Shown piece by piece: positions 38,614 to 54,531 of a stretch of 64,000 nt of DNA (position 1 is the stretch's first letter; each line of letters starts with the position of its first letter). A program made the translations under genes and the position numbers. The notes under the pieces were generated by a model. The model made no database searches and had not been told where the DNA came from. It saw only the letters and a program-made list of their open reading frames with translations. Source of the DNA: Mycobacterium innocens. GTDB lineage: Bacteria > Actinomycetota > Actinomycetes > Mycobacteriales > Mycobacteriaceae. The DNA lies in NCBI RefSeq assembly GCF_900566055.1, contig NZ_UPHQ01000033.1, positions 1-64,000 on the forward strand, written 5' to 3'.

Positions 38614-39306
38614 TCAGCCGAACGCGGAGCGCTGCGACAGCCGCACCCGCTCGGGTGCATCGCCCAGCGCCACGAGCAGGTTTGTGGTCATCGCGGCCAG
38701 CACCGGTGGGACCGTCGCGCTCTCCTCGCCGAAGAAGCCGGCCAGTTCGAGCATCACGAAGCCGTGGACCAACGCCCAGAACTGGGCGGCAGTGGAAACG
38801 ACCACCTGGTCGGGGACGTCGCCGTCGCCCGTCGAACCCACGGTGATTCGTCCCGCCAGCATCGAGCGGTGCACCGCGCGCACCAGGTGCGCGAAGCTGG
38901 GGTGGTGCTGCTCGATCTCTACGACCGTCAGCGTCAGGACATCGCGGGCCGGTGCCTTGATGCCGTGTGCGCTGGTACTGCCGAACATCAGCCGATACAT
39001 GTGCGGCCGCTCGATGGCATAGCGTCGATACGCCGCTCCGATGGCCAATAGATCGGCAACGGGATCAGTCGTCGGTGCCACCGCGAGCGCGGCGTCGAAC
39101 TGCCGCAATCCCTCCTCGGCCACCTCGGCGATAAGTTCCCGCATTCCCCCGAAATGGGTGTAGACCGACATCGTCGAGGTCCCGGCTGCCCCGGACACCC
39201 TGCGGGTTTGCAGGGCATCGGGCCCCTGCTCGTCGAGCAGGGCGACGGCAGCATGCACCATCTCCTCGCGAACTCTGCGAATGCCGTGTTGGGCTTGGTC
39301 AGTCAT
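38614..39306 (-). CDS. TetR-family transcriptional regulator (Rv0653c-like)
   Basis: A 230-residue protein starting MTDQAQHGIRRVREEMVHAAV. The TetR DNA-binding domain is ALLDEQGPDALQTRRVSGAAG then TSTMSVYTHFGGMRELIAEV. The C-terminal ligand domain is unspecific. It is divergent from the carotenoid oxygenase gene. An exact 13-base palindrome at 39364-39376 lies in the 82-base gap and is a likely operator for both genes. Confidence 0.92.
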   Translation of the reverse strand: MTDQAQHGIRRVREEMVHAAVALLDEQGPDALQTRRVSGAAGTSTMSVYTHFGGMRELIAEVAEEGLRQFDAALAVAPTTDPVADLLAIGAAYRRYAIERPHMYRLMFGSTSAHGIKAPARDVLTLTVVEIEQHHPSFAHLVRAVHRSMLAGRITVGSTGDGDVPDQVVVSTAAQFWALVHGFVMLELAGFFGEESATVPPVLAAMTTNLLVALGDAPERVRLSQRSAFG

Positions 39307-39363
39307 TCCTCGTCATCCCTTGCCGTCGTCTCATCGCAGGCGTACGGTCCGAATAACACTGAA

Positions 39364-39376
39364 ATAACGACGTTAT
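39364..39376. promoter_or_regulatory. Perfect palindrome between TetR gene and carotenoid oxygenase gene
   Basis: ATAACGACGTTAT is a perfect palindrome around a central A, 12 bases before the oxygenase start. A related half, AATAAC, lies 13 bases further left. TetR regulators usually bind such sites in the shared promoter region of the gene pair. The role is inferred. Confidence 0.6.
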
Positions 39377-39388
39377 AGGAGTTCGGCC

Positions 39389-40906
39389 GTGACGACAATG
39401 CGAACTGCCCAATCCGGGAACCCATATCTCGAAGGTCTGCTGGCGCCGGTGCGCCACGAGGTGACCGCGACCGACCTGAAGGTCACCGGCCAGATCCCGG
39501 AGCATCTCGACGGACGGTATCTGCGCAATGGGCCCAACCCCGTCGCCGAGGTCGATCCCGCTGTCTATCACTGGTTCAGCGGTGACGGGATGGTCCACGG
39601 GGTCGCCCTTCGTCAAGGGCGAGCCAGCTGGTATCGCAACCGCTGGGTGCGCAGCCTGCCGGTATGCGCGGCCCTCGGAGAGCCGGCGCCGAGCAGGCTC
39701 GATCCCCGGGCGGGCATGTTGTCCCTGGGCGCCAACACCAGCGTGCTGACCCACGCCGGACGAACCCTGGCGCTCGTCGAGGGCGGCGTCGCCAACTACG
39801 AGCTCACCGAGGACCTCGACACCGTCGGGACATGCGACTTCGACGGCACTCTGACCGGCGGCTACACCGCCCACCCGCACCGCGACCCGCGGACCGGCGA
39901 ACTGCACGCCGTGTCGTACTCGTTTGCTCGCGGACGGACCGTGCAGTACTCCGTGATCGACGCCCAAGGGCGGGCCCGGCGCACCGTAGATATCGAGGTG
40001 GCCGGGTCGCCGATGATGCACGACTTCTCCTTGACCGACAAGTACGTGGTGATCTACGACCTGCCGGTCACCTTCGACGCGTCACAGGTGCTACCCGCGA
40101 AGCTGCCGCGCTGGCTGAGTTTGCCCGCGCAACTGGTAATGCAGGCGGTGATCGGTCACGTCCGGGTCCCCGGCCCGATCGCCGCGATGATGAACCGCAA
40201 CCCCAAGCCGTCTGATCGGATGCCCTACGCCTGGAACGCCGACTATCCGGCCCGCATCGGAGTCATGCCCCGAGACGGTGGTAATGAGGACGTCCGGTGG
40301 TTCGACATCGAACCCTGCTACGTCTACCACCCACTCAACGCCTACACCGAAACCCGAGACGGGTCCGAGCTGCTGATACTCGACGTGGTGCGTTATGCGC
40401 GAATGTTCGACCACGACCGGCACGGCCCCGGCGACACCCGTCCGTCATTGGATCGCTGGACCATCAACCTGGCCACCGGTGCCGTCACCACCGAATGTCG
40501 CGACGACCGGCCGCAGGAGTTTCCCCGGATCAACGAGAGCTTGCTGGGCGGTCGGCATCGGTTCGGCTACACCCTCGGCGTGGACGGCGGCTACCTCACC
40601 GGCGGAACCACGGAAATGTCCACGTCGCTGTACAAGCACGACTACGATACCCGATCCTGCCAGGTCGCCCCGCTGGATGCTGCCTTGCTGATCGGCGAGA
40701 TGTGCTTCGTCCCGAACCCACCGGGTGCCTCCGGGGAAAGGGCGGAGGACGACGGCATCCTCATGGGGTACGGCTACCACCGCGACCGCGACGAGGGCCA
40801 GCTGTTGTTGCTGGACGCCCAGACGTGCGAATTGATGGCCACTGTGCACCTGCCGCAGCGGGTCCCGATGGGCTTCCATGGCAACTGGGCGCCGGCGACT
40901 CCTTGA
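39389..40906 (+). CDS. Carotenoid cleavage oxygenase family protein (Rv0654-like)
   Basis: A 505-residue protein, GTG start 39389 behind GGAG (MTTMRTAQSGNPYLEGLLAP); an in-frame ATG lies at 39398. It has the seven-bladed propeller family motifs: GRYLRNGPNPV, HWFSGDGMVHGVALRQG, YTAHPHRDPRTGELHAVSYS, PMMHDFSLTDKYVVIYDLP, CYVYHPLNAYTE and MGFHGNWAP. The histidines in these blocks are the iron ligands. The family splits carotenoid or apocarotenoid double bonds with oxygen. The M. tuberculosis counterpart cleaves several carotenoids in vitro. Confidence 0.94.
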   Translation: MTTMRTAQSGNPYLEGLLAPVRHEVTATDLKVTGQIPEHLDGRYLRNGPNPVAEVDPAVYHWFSGDGMVHGVALRQGRASWYRNRWVRSLPVCAALGEPAPSRLDPRAGMLSLGANTSVLTHAGRTLALVEGGVANYELTEDLDTVGTCDFDGTLTGGYTAHPHRDPRTGELHAVSYSFARGRTVQYSVIDAQGRARRTVDIEVAGSPMMHDFSLTDKYVVIYDLPVTFDASQVLPAKLPRWLSLPAQLVMQAVIGHVRVPGPIAAMMNRNPKPSDRMPYAWNADYPARIGVMPRDGGNEDVRWFDIEPCYVYHPLNAYTETRDGSELLILDVVRYARMFDHDRHGPGDTRPSLDRWTINLATGAVTTECRDDRPQEFPRINESLLGGRHRFGYTLGVDGGYLTGGTTEMSTSLYKHDYDTRSCQVAPLDAALLIGEMCFVPNPPGASGERAEDDGILMGYGYHRDRDEGQLLLLDAQTCELMATVHLPQRVPMGFHGNWAPATP

Positions 40907-41056
40907 GGCGACCCGACACCGCCGGCCGGCCTCGGCGAGGATTGTTATGTATCCAACCCTGATGCCGCGCCCCAGCGGTGCGCTACAGTGACTCAAGCCA
41001 CATAAAGTGGCAGGTGGCGGGCATCGTGCAAATGTTGAGCGTCGAAAGGATTTCCC

Positions 41057-42067
41057 ATGGGCGTCGCTATCGAGGTCAACGGACTCACGAAGTCCTTCGG
41101 TTCCTCGAGGATCTGGGAGGACGTCGCGCTCACGATTCCCGCCGGCGAGGTCAGCGTGTTGCTGGGACCGTCGGGTACCGGCAAGTCCGTGTTCCTGAAA
41201 TCCCTCATCGGCCTGCTTCGGCCCGAACGCGGCTCGATCGTCATCGACGGCACCGACATCATCGAGTGCTCGGCCAAGGAGCTCTACGAGATCCGGACGT
41301 TGTTCGGTGTGCTTTTCCAGGACGGTGCGCTGTTCGGGTCGATGAACCTTTTCGACAACACCGCTTTCCCGCTGCGCGAGCACACCAAGAAAAAGGAAAA
41401 AGAGATCCGTGACATCGTCATGGAGAAGCTAGCGCTGGTCGGCTTGGGCGGTGACGAGAAGAAGTTCCCCGGCGAGATCTCCGGCGGTATGCGCAAGCGT
41501 GCCGGCCTGGCCCGGGCGCTGGTTCTCGATCCGCAGATCATTCTGTGCGACGAGCCCGACTCTGGTCTGGACCCCGTCCGTACGGCGTACCTGAGCCAGC
41601 TGATCATGGACATCAATGCCCAGATTGACGCGACCATCCTCATCGTGACCCACAACATCAACATCGCCCGTACGGTGCCCGACAACATGGGCATGTTGTT
41701 CCGCAAGCACCTGGTCATGTTCGGACCCCGCGAAGTGCTGCTGACCAGCGACGAGCCGGTGGTGCGACAGTTCCTCAACGGCCGGCGCATCGGGCCGATC
41801 GGCATGTCCGAGGAGAAGGACGAGGCCACCATGGCCGAAGAGCAGGCCCTGCTCGACGCCGGTCACCAGGCGGGCGGCGTCGAGGAGATCGAGGGCGTGC
41901 CGCCGCAGATCATCGCGACGCCGGGCATGCCGGAGCGCAAAGCGGTGGCGCGGCGTCAGGCCCGAGTGCGGGCGATGCTGCACACCTTGCCGAAGAAGGC
42001 CCAGGAAGCGATCCTCGACGATCTCGAGGGCACGCACAAGTATCACGCGAGCGAGTTCGGCGGCTAG
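41057..42067 (+). CDS. mkl: ABC transporter ATPase for Mce lipid importers (Mkl/MceG)
   Basis: A 336-residue ATPase starting MGVAIEVNGLTKSFGSSRIW. The Walker A is LLGPSGTGKSVFLKSL, the signature is EISGGMRKRAGLARALVLDP and the Walker B is IILCDEPDSGLDPVRTAYL. The H-loop is TILIVTHNINIARTV. A C-terminal extension of about 90 residues (EATMAEEQALLDAGHQAGG ... AILDDLEGTHKYH) is specific to MceG. It powers the Mce fatty-acid and cholesterol importers. In M. tuberculosis a block of genes separates it from rpoB; here rpoB is next. Confidence 0.95.
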   Translation: MGVAIEVNGLTKSFGSSRIWEDVALTIPAGEVSVLLGPSGTGKSVFLKSLIGLLRPERGSIVIDGTDIIECSAKELYEIRTLFGVLFQDGALFGSMNLFDNTAFPLREHTKKKEKEIRDIVMEKLALVGLGGDEKKFPGEISGGMRKRAGLARALVLDPQIILCDEPDSGLDPVRTAYLSQLIMDINAQIDATILIVTHNINIARTVPDNMGMLFRKHLVMFGPREVLLTSDEPVVRQFLNGRRIGPIGMSEEKDEATMAEEQALLDAGHQAGGVEEIEGVPPQIIATPGMPERKAVARRQARVRAMLHTLPKKAQEAILDDLEGTHKYHASEFGG

Positions 42068-42201
42068 CGCTGGCGTCACTTGCGGGGGGCGGCGCCGAAG
42101 CGCCCGCACCTCGCAGGTGACGGCGGCTGTTCGGTCAATCTCATGCACGGTGACGTAACTAACAGTGGCCGTGTCCGCGGGCGGCCGGTGTGCAAGAATT
42201 C

Positions 42202-42221
42202 ACGCTAACTTACGCTAACTT
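42202..42221 (+). repeat. Tandem 10-base repeat in the mkl-rpoB gap
   Basis: ACGCTAACTT occurs twice in exact tandem. It lies upstream of the putative rpoB promoter within a 520-base non-coding gap (42068-42587). Its role is unknown; it could be a binding site or a replication-slip product. Confidence 0.7.
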
Positions 42222-42348
42222 GCCGCCCGTCCCCTTGACGACGGGGCGTAAACGGGTCAATCTGTTGGGCAGCATGTGTTGTACCTGTACCAGGGCAAGT
42301 CGAAATGCCAGCCAGCGCCGCTTCCCGGGGACACATATCGGTAGCTAT

Positions 42349-42377
42349 TTGAGGAATGCGCCGTCCTGCGCTAGTGT
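42349..42377 (+). promoter_or_regulatory. Putative rpoB-rpoC promoter
   Basis: The -35 element TTGAGG (42349-42354) is separated by 17 bases from the -10 element TAGTGT (42372-42377). This is the best vegetative-type promoter in the 520-base gap before rpoB. It implies a leader of about 200 bases. Confidence 0.6.
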
Positions 42378-42438
42378 AGGACGTTGCGCTGGCTACCTCC
42401 TGCCCACCTCACCCGCCACTTGACATCGTGGTCTAAGC

Positions 42439-42460
42439 CTGAGCCCAGTTTCCGGCTCAG
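42439..42460 (+). terminator. Terminator-like hairpin in the rpoB leader
   Basis: CTGAGCC (42439-42445) pairs perfectly with GGCTCAG (42454-42460) around an 8-base loop. It is followed at once by TTGTTTGGTT. This resembles an intrinsic terminator lying between the putative promoter and the gene, so it may attenuate rpoB transcription. No antiterminator partner was identified. Confidence 0.5.
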
Positions 42461-42560
42461 TTGTTTGGTTGCGTGCGTGAGATCCGGACAGTTCGTTCGC
42501 CGGCCTAACCGACACAATTATCTGCGGCGAACAGGTCCGGTGACCGCCGGCTCCAGGTAG

Positions 42561-46109
<3,549 letters not shown>

Positions 46110-46129
46110 ACCTTCTTGGAAGTAACTAA

Positions 46130-50116
<3,987 letters not shown>

Positions 50117-50121
50117 TTTCG

Positions 50122-50179
50122 CGAGCAGACGTAAAAGCCCCCGCACGCCTGGCGTGTCGGGGGCTTTTACGTCTGCTCG
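50122..50179. terminator. Very long hairpin after rpoC
   Basis: A 28-base left arm (50122-50149, beginning CGAGCAGACGTAAAAGCC) matches the right arm (50151-50179) completely except for one bulged T. The loop is almost absent, so the inner bases must open. It starts 5 bases after the rpoC stop. A near copy lies at 51102-51163 and a more distant relative after rplA. Confidence 0.85.
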
Positions 50180-50235
50180 GCAGCTATGCACAGCGCTGAC
50201 TTTCGCTCCCGGCCGGCCCAGGACAGCATCGGTGC

Positions 50236-51258
50236 ATGCCCGTCGACGAATTGATCGCAGCTAACGGGGGTTTGGCCACCACCCAACAACTGCTCGCCGT
50301 CATCAGCCGCAAACGCCTGGCCGGATTGGTCAACGCGGGGAAGCTGATTCGGGTATGCCATGGTGTCTATGCGACGAGCGAACTCGACGTATTGGGAAAG
50401 CTGGCTGCCCTGGATCTTTTTGCGGGCAAGCCGATAGTCGCCTGTATGGGAACCGCGGCCGCGCTGTATGGCTTCGACACCGAGAACACGTCGCGGGTTC
50501 ACATTCTTGATCCAGGGATACGGATGCGCCCGTCGGCGGGCCTGATGGTGCATCAACGAACCGGTGCACCATTGCGACGGGTAGCAGGCCGACTTGCGAC
50601 AGCGCCGGCGTGGACGGTGATCGAAGTCGCGCGGGTATTGCGCCGGCCCCGCGCGTTGGCGACCCTCGATGCGGCCCTGCACGTCGGTGCGTGCACCAGA
50701 GCGGAACTGGACGCGGTAATCCGCGAACACCGAGGCCGCCGCGGCATTGTCAGCGTCCGGGAGTTGATCGGCTACGCCGACGGTCGTGCCGAGTCCCCTA
50801 TGGAGAGCGAGGCGCGGCTGGTGTTTGTCGACGGCAGATTACCGATGCCGCAGCTGCAGTACGCCATCGTGGACCGCTACGGCAAAGTCTGGCGCGTCGA
50901 CTTCGCATGGCCGGATGCGATGGTCGTCGCCGAGTACGACAGCATCCAGTGGCACGTCGGCCGCGACGCCCTGGTACATGACCGGCTGAAAACCGCACGG
51001 CTGCAGGAATGCGGCTGGACCAGTATCCCCATGACGGTCGACGACATCCGCGGCGACCCCGTGGGTCTCGCGGACCGAATCAACTACCACCTGCGTAGCG
51101 CGGCGAGCAGTCGCAAAAGCGCCCCCACGCCCGGCGTGTCGGGGACTTTTGCGACTGCTCGCCACAGAAAGGCGGCCCATTACACTGGGCCGGGTGCTGA
51201 TAGGTTCCCATGTCCACTCGGACGATCCCCTGGCCGCCGCCCAGGCCGACGGCGCTGA
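50236..51258 (+). CDS. AbiEi-type antitoxin-domain / DUF559 endonuclease-like protein
   Basis: A frame of 340 codons starting [20 protein letters not shown]. Residues 1-50 form the AbiEi-type winged helix ([22 protein letters not shown]). The middle has [13 protein letters not shown]. The C-terminal part resembles DUF559/Vsr-like nucleases: [59 protein letters not shown]. Homology should end near INYHLRSAA (about 51105). After that the frame runs through a hairpin and 65 bases into nfo, giving a low-complexity arginine-rich tail, so the natural stop seems lost. No AbiEii toxin gene is adjacent. M. tuberculosis has a ceramidase gene here instead. Confidence 0.78.
   Translation: MPVDELIAANGGLATTQQLLAVISRKRLAGLVNAGKLIRVCHGVYATSELDVLGKLAALDLFAGKPIVACMGTAAALYGFDTENTSRVHILDPGIRMRPSAGLMVHQRTGAPLRRVAGRLATAPAWTVIEVARVLRRPRALATLDAALHVGACTRAELDAVIREHRGRRGIVSVRELIGYADGRAESPMESEARLVFVDGRLPMPQLQYAIVDRYGKVWRVDFAWPDAMVVAEYDSIQWHVGRDALVHDRLKTARLQECGWTSIPMTVDDIRGDPVGLADRINYHLRSAASSRKSAPTPGVSGTFATARHRKAAHYTGPGADRFPCPLGRSPGRRPGRRR
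51102..51163. terminator. Second long hairpin, near copy of the one after rpoC
   Basis: The arms at 51102-51119 and 51146-51163 are perfectly complementary over 18 bases (GGCGAGCAGTCGCAAAAG). The inner parts (CCCCCACGCC with GGCGTGTCGGGG) pair further. The internal sequence closely repeats the hairpin at 50122-50179. It overlaps the 3' end of the AbiEi-like frame and ends 30 bases before the nfo start. Confidence 0.8.
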
Positions 51259-51949
51259 CGTGGTGCAATTCTTCCTCGGCAACCCGCAGAGCTGGAAGAA
51301 GCCCAAGCCGCGGGACGACGCCGAGACGCTGAAGGCGTCGACCATTCCGCTGTACGTCCACGCGCCGTATCTGATCAACGTCGCATCGGCCAACAACCGC
51401 ATCCGCATCCCGTCGCGCAAGATCCTGCAGGACACCTGCGACGCAGCCGCGGCAATCAACGCCACGGCGGTGATCGTGCACGGCGGCCACGCCGACGACA
51501 ACGACATGGAGGCCGGCTTCGAGCGGTGGGTCAAGGCGCTGGATTACCTCGAAACAGACGTGCAGGTGTACCTGGAAAACACCGCGGGCGGCGACCACGC
51601 GATGGCCCGTTACTTCGACACCATCGGCAGACTGTGGGATCGTATCGGCGACAAGGGAATCGGCTTCTGCCTGGACACCTGCCACGCGTGGGCCGCGGGT
51701 GAGCAGCTGATCGACGCGGTCGACCGGATCAAGGCCCTGACTGGCCGCATCGACCTGGTGCACTGCAACGACTCGCGGGACGCCGCCGGGTCAGGTGCCG
51801 ACCGGCACGCCAATATCGGCAACGGTCGGATCGATCCCGACCACCTCGTCGCGGTGGTCAAGGCCGCCGATGCCCCGGTGATCTGCGAAACTGCCGACGA
51901 GGGCCGCAAGGACGACATCGCGTTCCTGCGGGAAAAAGTCAACGGCTGA
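51194..51949 (+). CDS. nfo: Endonuclease IV (AP endonuclease)
   Basis: A 251-residue TIM-barrel enzyme starting at GTG ([20 protein letters not shown]). Metal-ligand motifs are [62 protein letters not shown] and VICETADEG. It cleaves DNA at abasic sites in base excision repair (called end in M. tuberculosis, Rv0670). GTG 51194 is chosen for family length; earlier in-frame codons would lie in the hairpin. Confidence 0.95.
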   Translation: MLIGSHVHSDDPLAAAQADGADVVQFFLGNPQSWKKPKPRDDAETLKASTIPLYVHAPYLINVASANNRIRIPSRKILQDTCDAAAAINATAVIVHGGHADDNDMEAGFERWVKALDYLETDVQVYLENTAGGDHAMARYFDTIGRLWDRIGDKGIGFCLDTCHAWAAGEQLIDAVDRIKALTGRIDLVHCNDSRDAAGSGADRHANIGNGRIDPDHLVAVVKAADAPVICETADEGRKDDIAFLREKVNG

Positions 51950-52003
51950 TTTCATGGCTCATTAAAGCTCGTTACGGAAGCGTCACGGGCCTACCGTTAA
52001 CCT

Positions 52004-52849
52004 ATGGTTCGCCGGTTCGTCACCCTGCTGGGCGTCGTGGGGATGCTCGTTGGCTGCGCGCACGCTCCGGCGCCGCCGCCCGCCGGCTTCGGAAACGGCA
52101 CCAGCTTCCACACCATCGACGTCGGCGGAGTCCAGCGCTCCTACCGGCTCTATAAGCCTGCGGGACTGCCCTCGTCGGCACCGCTGGTCGTCATGCTGCA
52201 CGGTGGTTTCGGCAGCGCCCGACAGGCTGAAAGATCTTACGACTGGGACGAATTGGCCGATTCAGAGAAGTTCGTCGTCGCCTACCCCGACGGTCTGAAC
52301 AGAGCGTGGAACGCCAACGGCGGCGGCTGCTGCGGCCGGTCCGCACGCGAAGGCGTCGACGACGTCGCCTTTGTCAGCACGGCGGTTACCGACGTCGCCG
52401 CGAACGTGCCCATCGACCCGGCCAGGATCTACGCCACCGGGATGAGCAACGGTGCCATCATGGCCTATACCCTGGCGTGCAACACCGGGATCTTCGCCGC
52501 GATCGGCCCGGTTTCGGGAACGCAACTGGACCCGTGCGCATCCCCGCATCCGGTGTCGGTCATGCATATTCACGGCACCGGGGATCCGCTTGTCCGCTAC
52601 TTCGGCGGGCCGGGGGCCGGCTTCGCCCAGATCGACGGGCCCCCAGTCGAGGAGCTGAATGCGTTCTGGCGCAATGTTGATCAATGTGTCCGCCCTGCCA
52701 CCACGACCAGTGGTCGGATTACCACGTCGAACGCCGCATGCCCGAACAACCGCAGCGTGGTGCTGGTCACCGTTGACGACGGCGGCCATGAGTGGCCATC
52801 GGTGGCCACCGAAATGTTGTGGGAGTTCTTCGCCGCCCATCCCCGCTGA
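52004..52849 (+). CDS. lpqP: Lipoprotein LpqP, polyhydroxybutyrate-depolymerase/feruloyl-esterase-like
   Basis: A 281-residue protein with a lipoprotein signal (MVRRFVTLLGVVGMLVGCAH, lipid-modified Cys in LVGC). An alpha/beta-hydrolase esterase domain follows. PLVVMLHGGFGSARQAERSY gives the oxyanion region and IYATGMSNGAIMAYTLAC holds the nucleophile Ser. HIHGTGDPLVRYFGG has the Asp and VDDGGHEWPS the His. It is anchored to the outer face of the membrane. The substrate is unknown. It matches M. tuberculosis Rv0671. Confidence 0.93.
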   Translation: MVRRFVTLLGVVGMLVGCAHAPAPPPAGFGNGTSFHTIDVGGVQRSYRLYKPAGLPSSAPLVVMLHGGFGSARQAERSYDWDELADSEKFVVAYPDGLNRAWNANGGGCCGRSAREGVDDVAFVSTAVTDVAANVPIDPARIYATGMSNGAIMAYTLACNTGIFAAIGPVSGTQLDPCASPHPVSVMHIHGTGDPLVRYFGGPGAGFAQIDGPPVEELNAFWRNVDQCVRPATTTSGRITTSNAACPNNRSVVLVTVDDGGHEWPSVATEMLWEFFAAHPR

Positions 52850-52867
52850 GCAAGACTATTACACCAC

Positions 52868-52895
52868 TTGTACGGTTGTTGGGAAAATGTAATAT
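52868..52895 (+). promoter_or_regulatory. Promoter for a leaderless fadE8 transcript
   Basis: TTGTAC (52868-52873), a 16-base spacer and TAATAT (52890-52895) lie just before the ATG at 52903. Transcription would start at or next to the A of ATG, giving a leaderless mRNA; no ribosome site is seen. A spaced inverted repeat TATTACA (52857-52863) / TGTAATA (52888-52894) overlaps the promoter and may be an operator. Confidence 0.6.
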
Positions 52896-52902
52896 TGGTG
52901 GC

Positions 52903-54531
52903 ATGCCAGACACCCATGTCGTCACCAATCAGGTCCCGCCGCTGGAGAACCACAATCCCGCTACCTCTCCGATGCTTGTCGAAGCGCTGATCCGCGAGGG
53001 TGGACAGTGGGGGCTGGACGAGGTGAACGAGCTCGGGGCGATCTCCGGCGGCCACGAAGCCCAGCGCTGGGGTGAGCTGGCTGATCGCAACCGGCCCGTC
53101 CTGCACACCCATGACCGTGTGGGCCACCGCATCGACGAGGTCGAATACGACCCGGCTTACCACGAACTGATGCGCACCGCGATCGCCCACGGGCTGCACG
53201 CCGCCCCCTGGGCCGACGACCGGCCGGGAGCCCACGTGGTGCGCGCCGCCAAGACGTCCGTGTGGACCGTCGAACCCGGCCACATCTGTCCGATCTCGAT
53301 GACCTACGCCATCGTGCCGGCACTGCGCCACAACCCCGAGCTGGCCAGCGTTTACGAGCCGCTGCTGACCAGCCGCGAGTACGATCCGGAGCTCAAGCTC
53401 GCCACCACGAAACGCGGTATCACCGCGGGCATGTCGATGACCGAGAAGCAGGGCGGCTCCGACGTGCGCGCCGGCACCACCGAGGCGACCCCGAATGCTG
53501 ATGGCACCTATAGCCTGACCGGCCACAAGTGGTTCACCTCCGCGCCGATGTGCGACATCTTTCTGGTGCTCGCGCAGGCCCCAAAGGGGTTGTCCTGCTT
53601 CATGCTGCCGCGGATCCTGCCCGACGGCACCCGCAACCGGATGTTTTTGCAGCGCCTCAAGGACAAGCTCGGCAACCACGCCAACGCCTCCAGCGAGGTC
53701 GAATACGACGGCGCCATCGCGTGGCTGGTCGGCGAGGAGGGCCGCGGAGTCCCCACCATCATCGAAATGGTCAACCTCACCCGGCTGGACTGCACCCTGG
53801 GCAGCGCCACCAGCATGCGTACCGGTCTGACCCGGGCAATCCACCACGCCCAGCACCGAAAGGCGTTCGGCGCCTACCTGATCGACCAGCCGCTGATGCG
53901 CAACGTACTGGCCGATCTGGCGGTCGAAGCCGAGGCCGCCACCATCGTCGCGATGCGGATGGCCGGGGCCACCGACAACGCCGCACGCGGCGACCAGAAA
54001 GAAGCGCTGCTGCGCCGCATCGGCCTCGCGGCCAGCAAGTACTGGGTATGCAAGCGCTCCACCCCACACGCCGCCGAAGCGCTGGAATGCCTGGGCGGCA
54101 ACGGCTATGTCGAGGACTCCGGCATGCCCCGGCTGTACCGGGAGGCGCCGCTGATGGGCATCTGGGAGGGATCGGGCAATGTCAGCGCACTGGACACGTT
54201 GCGCGCCATGGCCACTCGGCCCGAATGCGTCGAGGTGCTGTTCGACGACCTGGCGCAGAGCGCGGGACAAGATGCCCGGCTGGACGGCCATGTCGAGCGG
54301 CTGCGGGAACAGCTGAGCGATCTGGACACCATCCCATACAGGGCCCGCAAGATAGCCGAGGACATCTGCCTGGCGCTGCAGGGGTCGCTGCTGGCGCGCC
54401 ACGGGCATCCGGCCGTCGCCGAGGCGTTCCTGGCCACCCGGCTCGGCGGCCAGTGGGGCGGGGCCTTCGGCACCCTGCCGACCGGACTGGATCTGGCGCC
54501 CATCCTCGAACGTGCTTTAGTCAAGGGATGA
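52903..54531 (+). CDS. fadE8: Acyl-CoA dehydrogenase FadE8 (AidB-like)
   Basis: A 542-residue flavoprotein starting MPDTHVVTNQVPPLENHNPA. Family motifs are ITAGMSMTEKQGGSDVRAGT, SLTGHKWFTSAPMCDIFLVL, VEALIREGG near the start and RLYREAPLMGIWEGSGNVSA near the end. Its N-terminal extension and GGNGYVEDSGMPRLYRE place it in the AidB-like branch. That branch oxidises acyl-CoAs or, in E. coli AidB, serves the alkylation response, so the substrate is uncertain. Its stop overlaps echA4 (ATGA). The length equals M. tuberculosis Rv0672. Confidence 0.94.
   Translation: MPDTHVVTNQVPPLENHNPATSPMLVEALIREGGQWGLDEVNELGAISGGHEAQRWGELADRNRPVLHTHDRVGHRIDEVEYDPAYHELMRTAIAHGLHAAPWADDRPGAHVVRAAKTSVWTVEPGHICPISMTYAIVPALRHNPELASVYEPLLTSREYDPELKLATTKRGITAGMSMTEKQGGSDVRAGTTEATPNADGTYSLTGHKWFTSAPMCDIFLVLAQAPKGLSCFMLPRILPDGTRNRMFLQRLKDKLGNHANASSEVEYDGAIAWLVGEEGRGVPTIIEMVNLTRLDCTLGSATSMRTGLTRAIHHAQHRKAFGAYLIDQPLMRNVLADLAVEAEAATIVAMRMAGATDNAARGDQKEALLRRIGLAASKYWVCKRSTPHAAEALECLGGNGYVEDSGMPRLYREAPLMGIWEGSGNVSALDTLRAMATRPECVEVLFDDLAQSAGQDARLDGHVERLREQLSDLDTIPYRARKIAEDICLALQGSLLARHGHPAVAEAFLATRLGGQWGGAFGTLPTGLDLAPILERALVKG

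Noticed and set aside
40978-41056. Upstream start for mkl resembling the longer M. tuberculosis annotation (MRYSDS)
   Set aside because: In this sequence that start is in a different frame from mkl. ATG 41057 has a ribosome site and begins the ABC domain.
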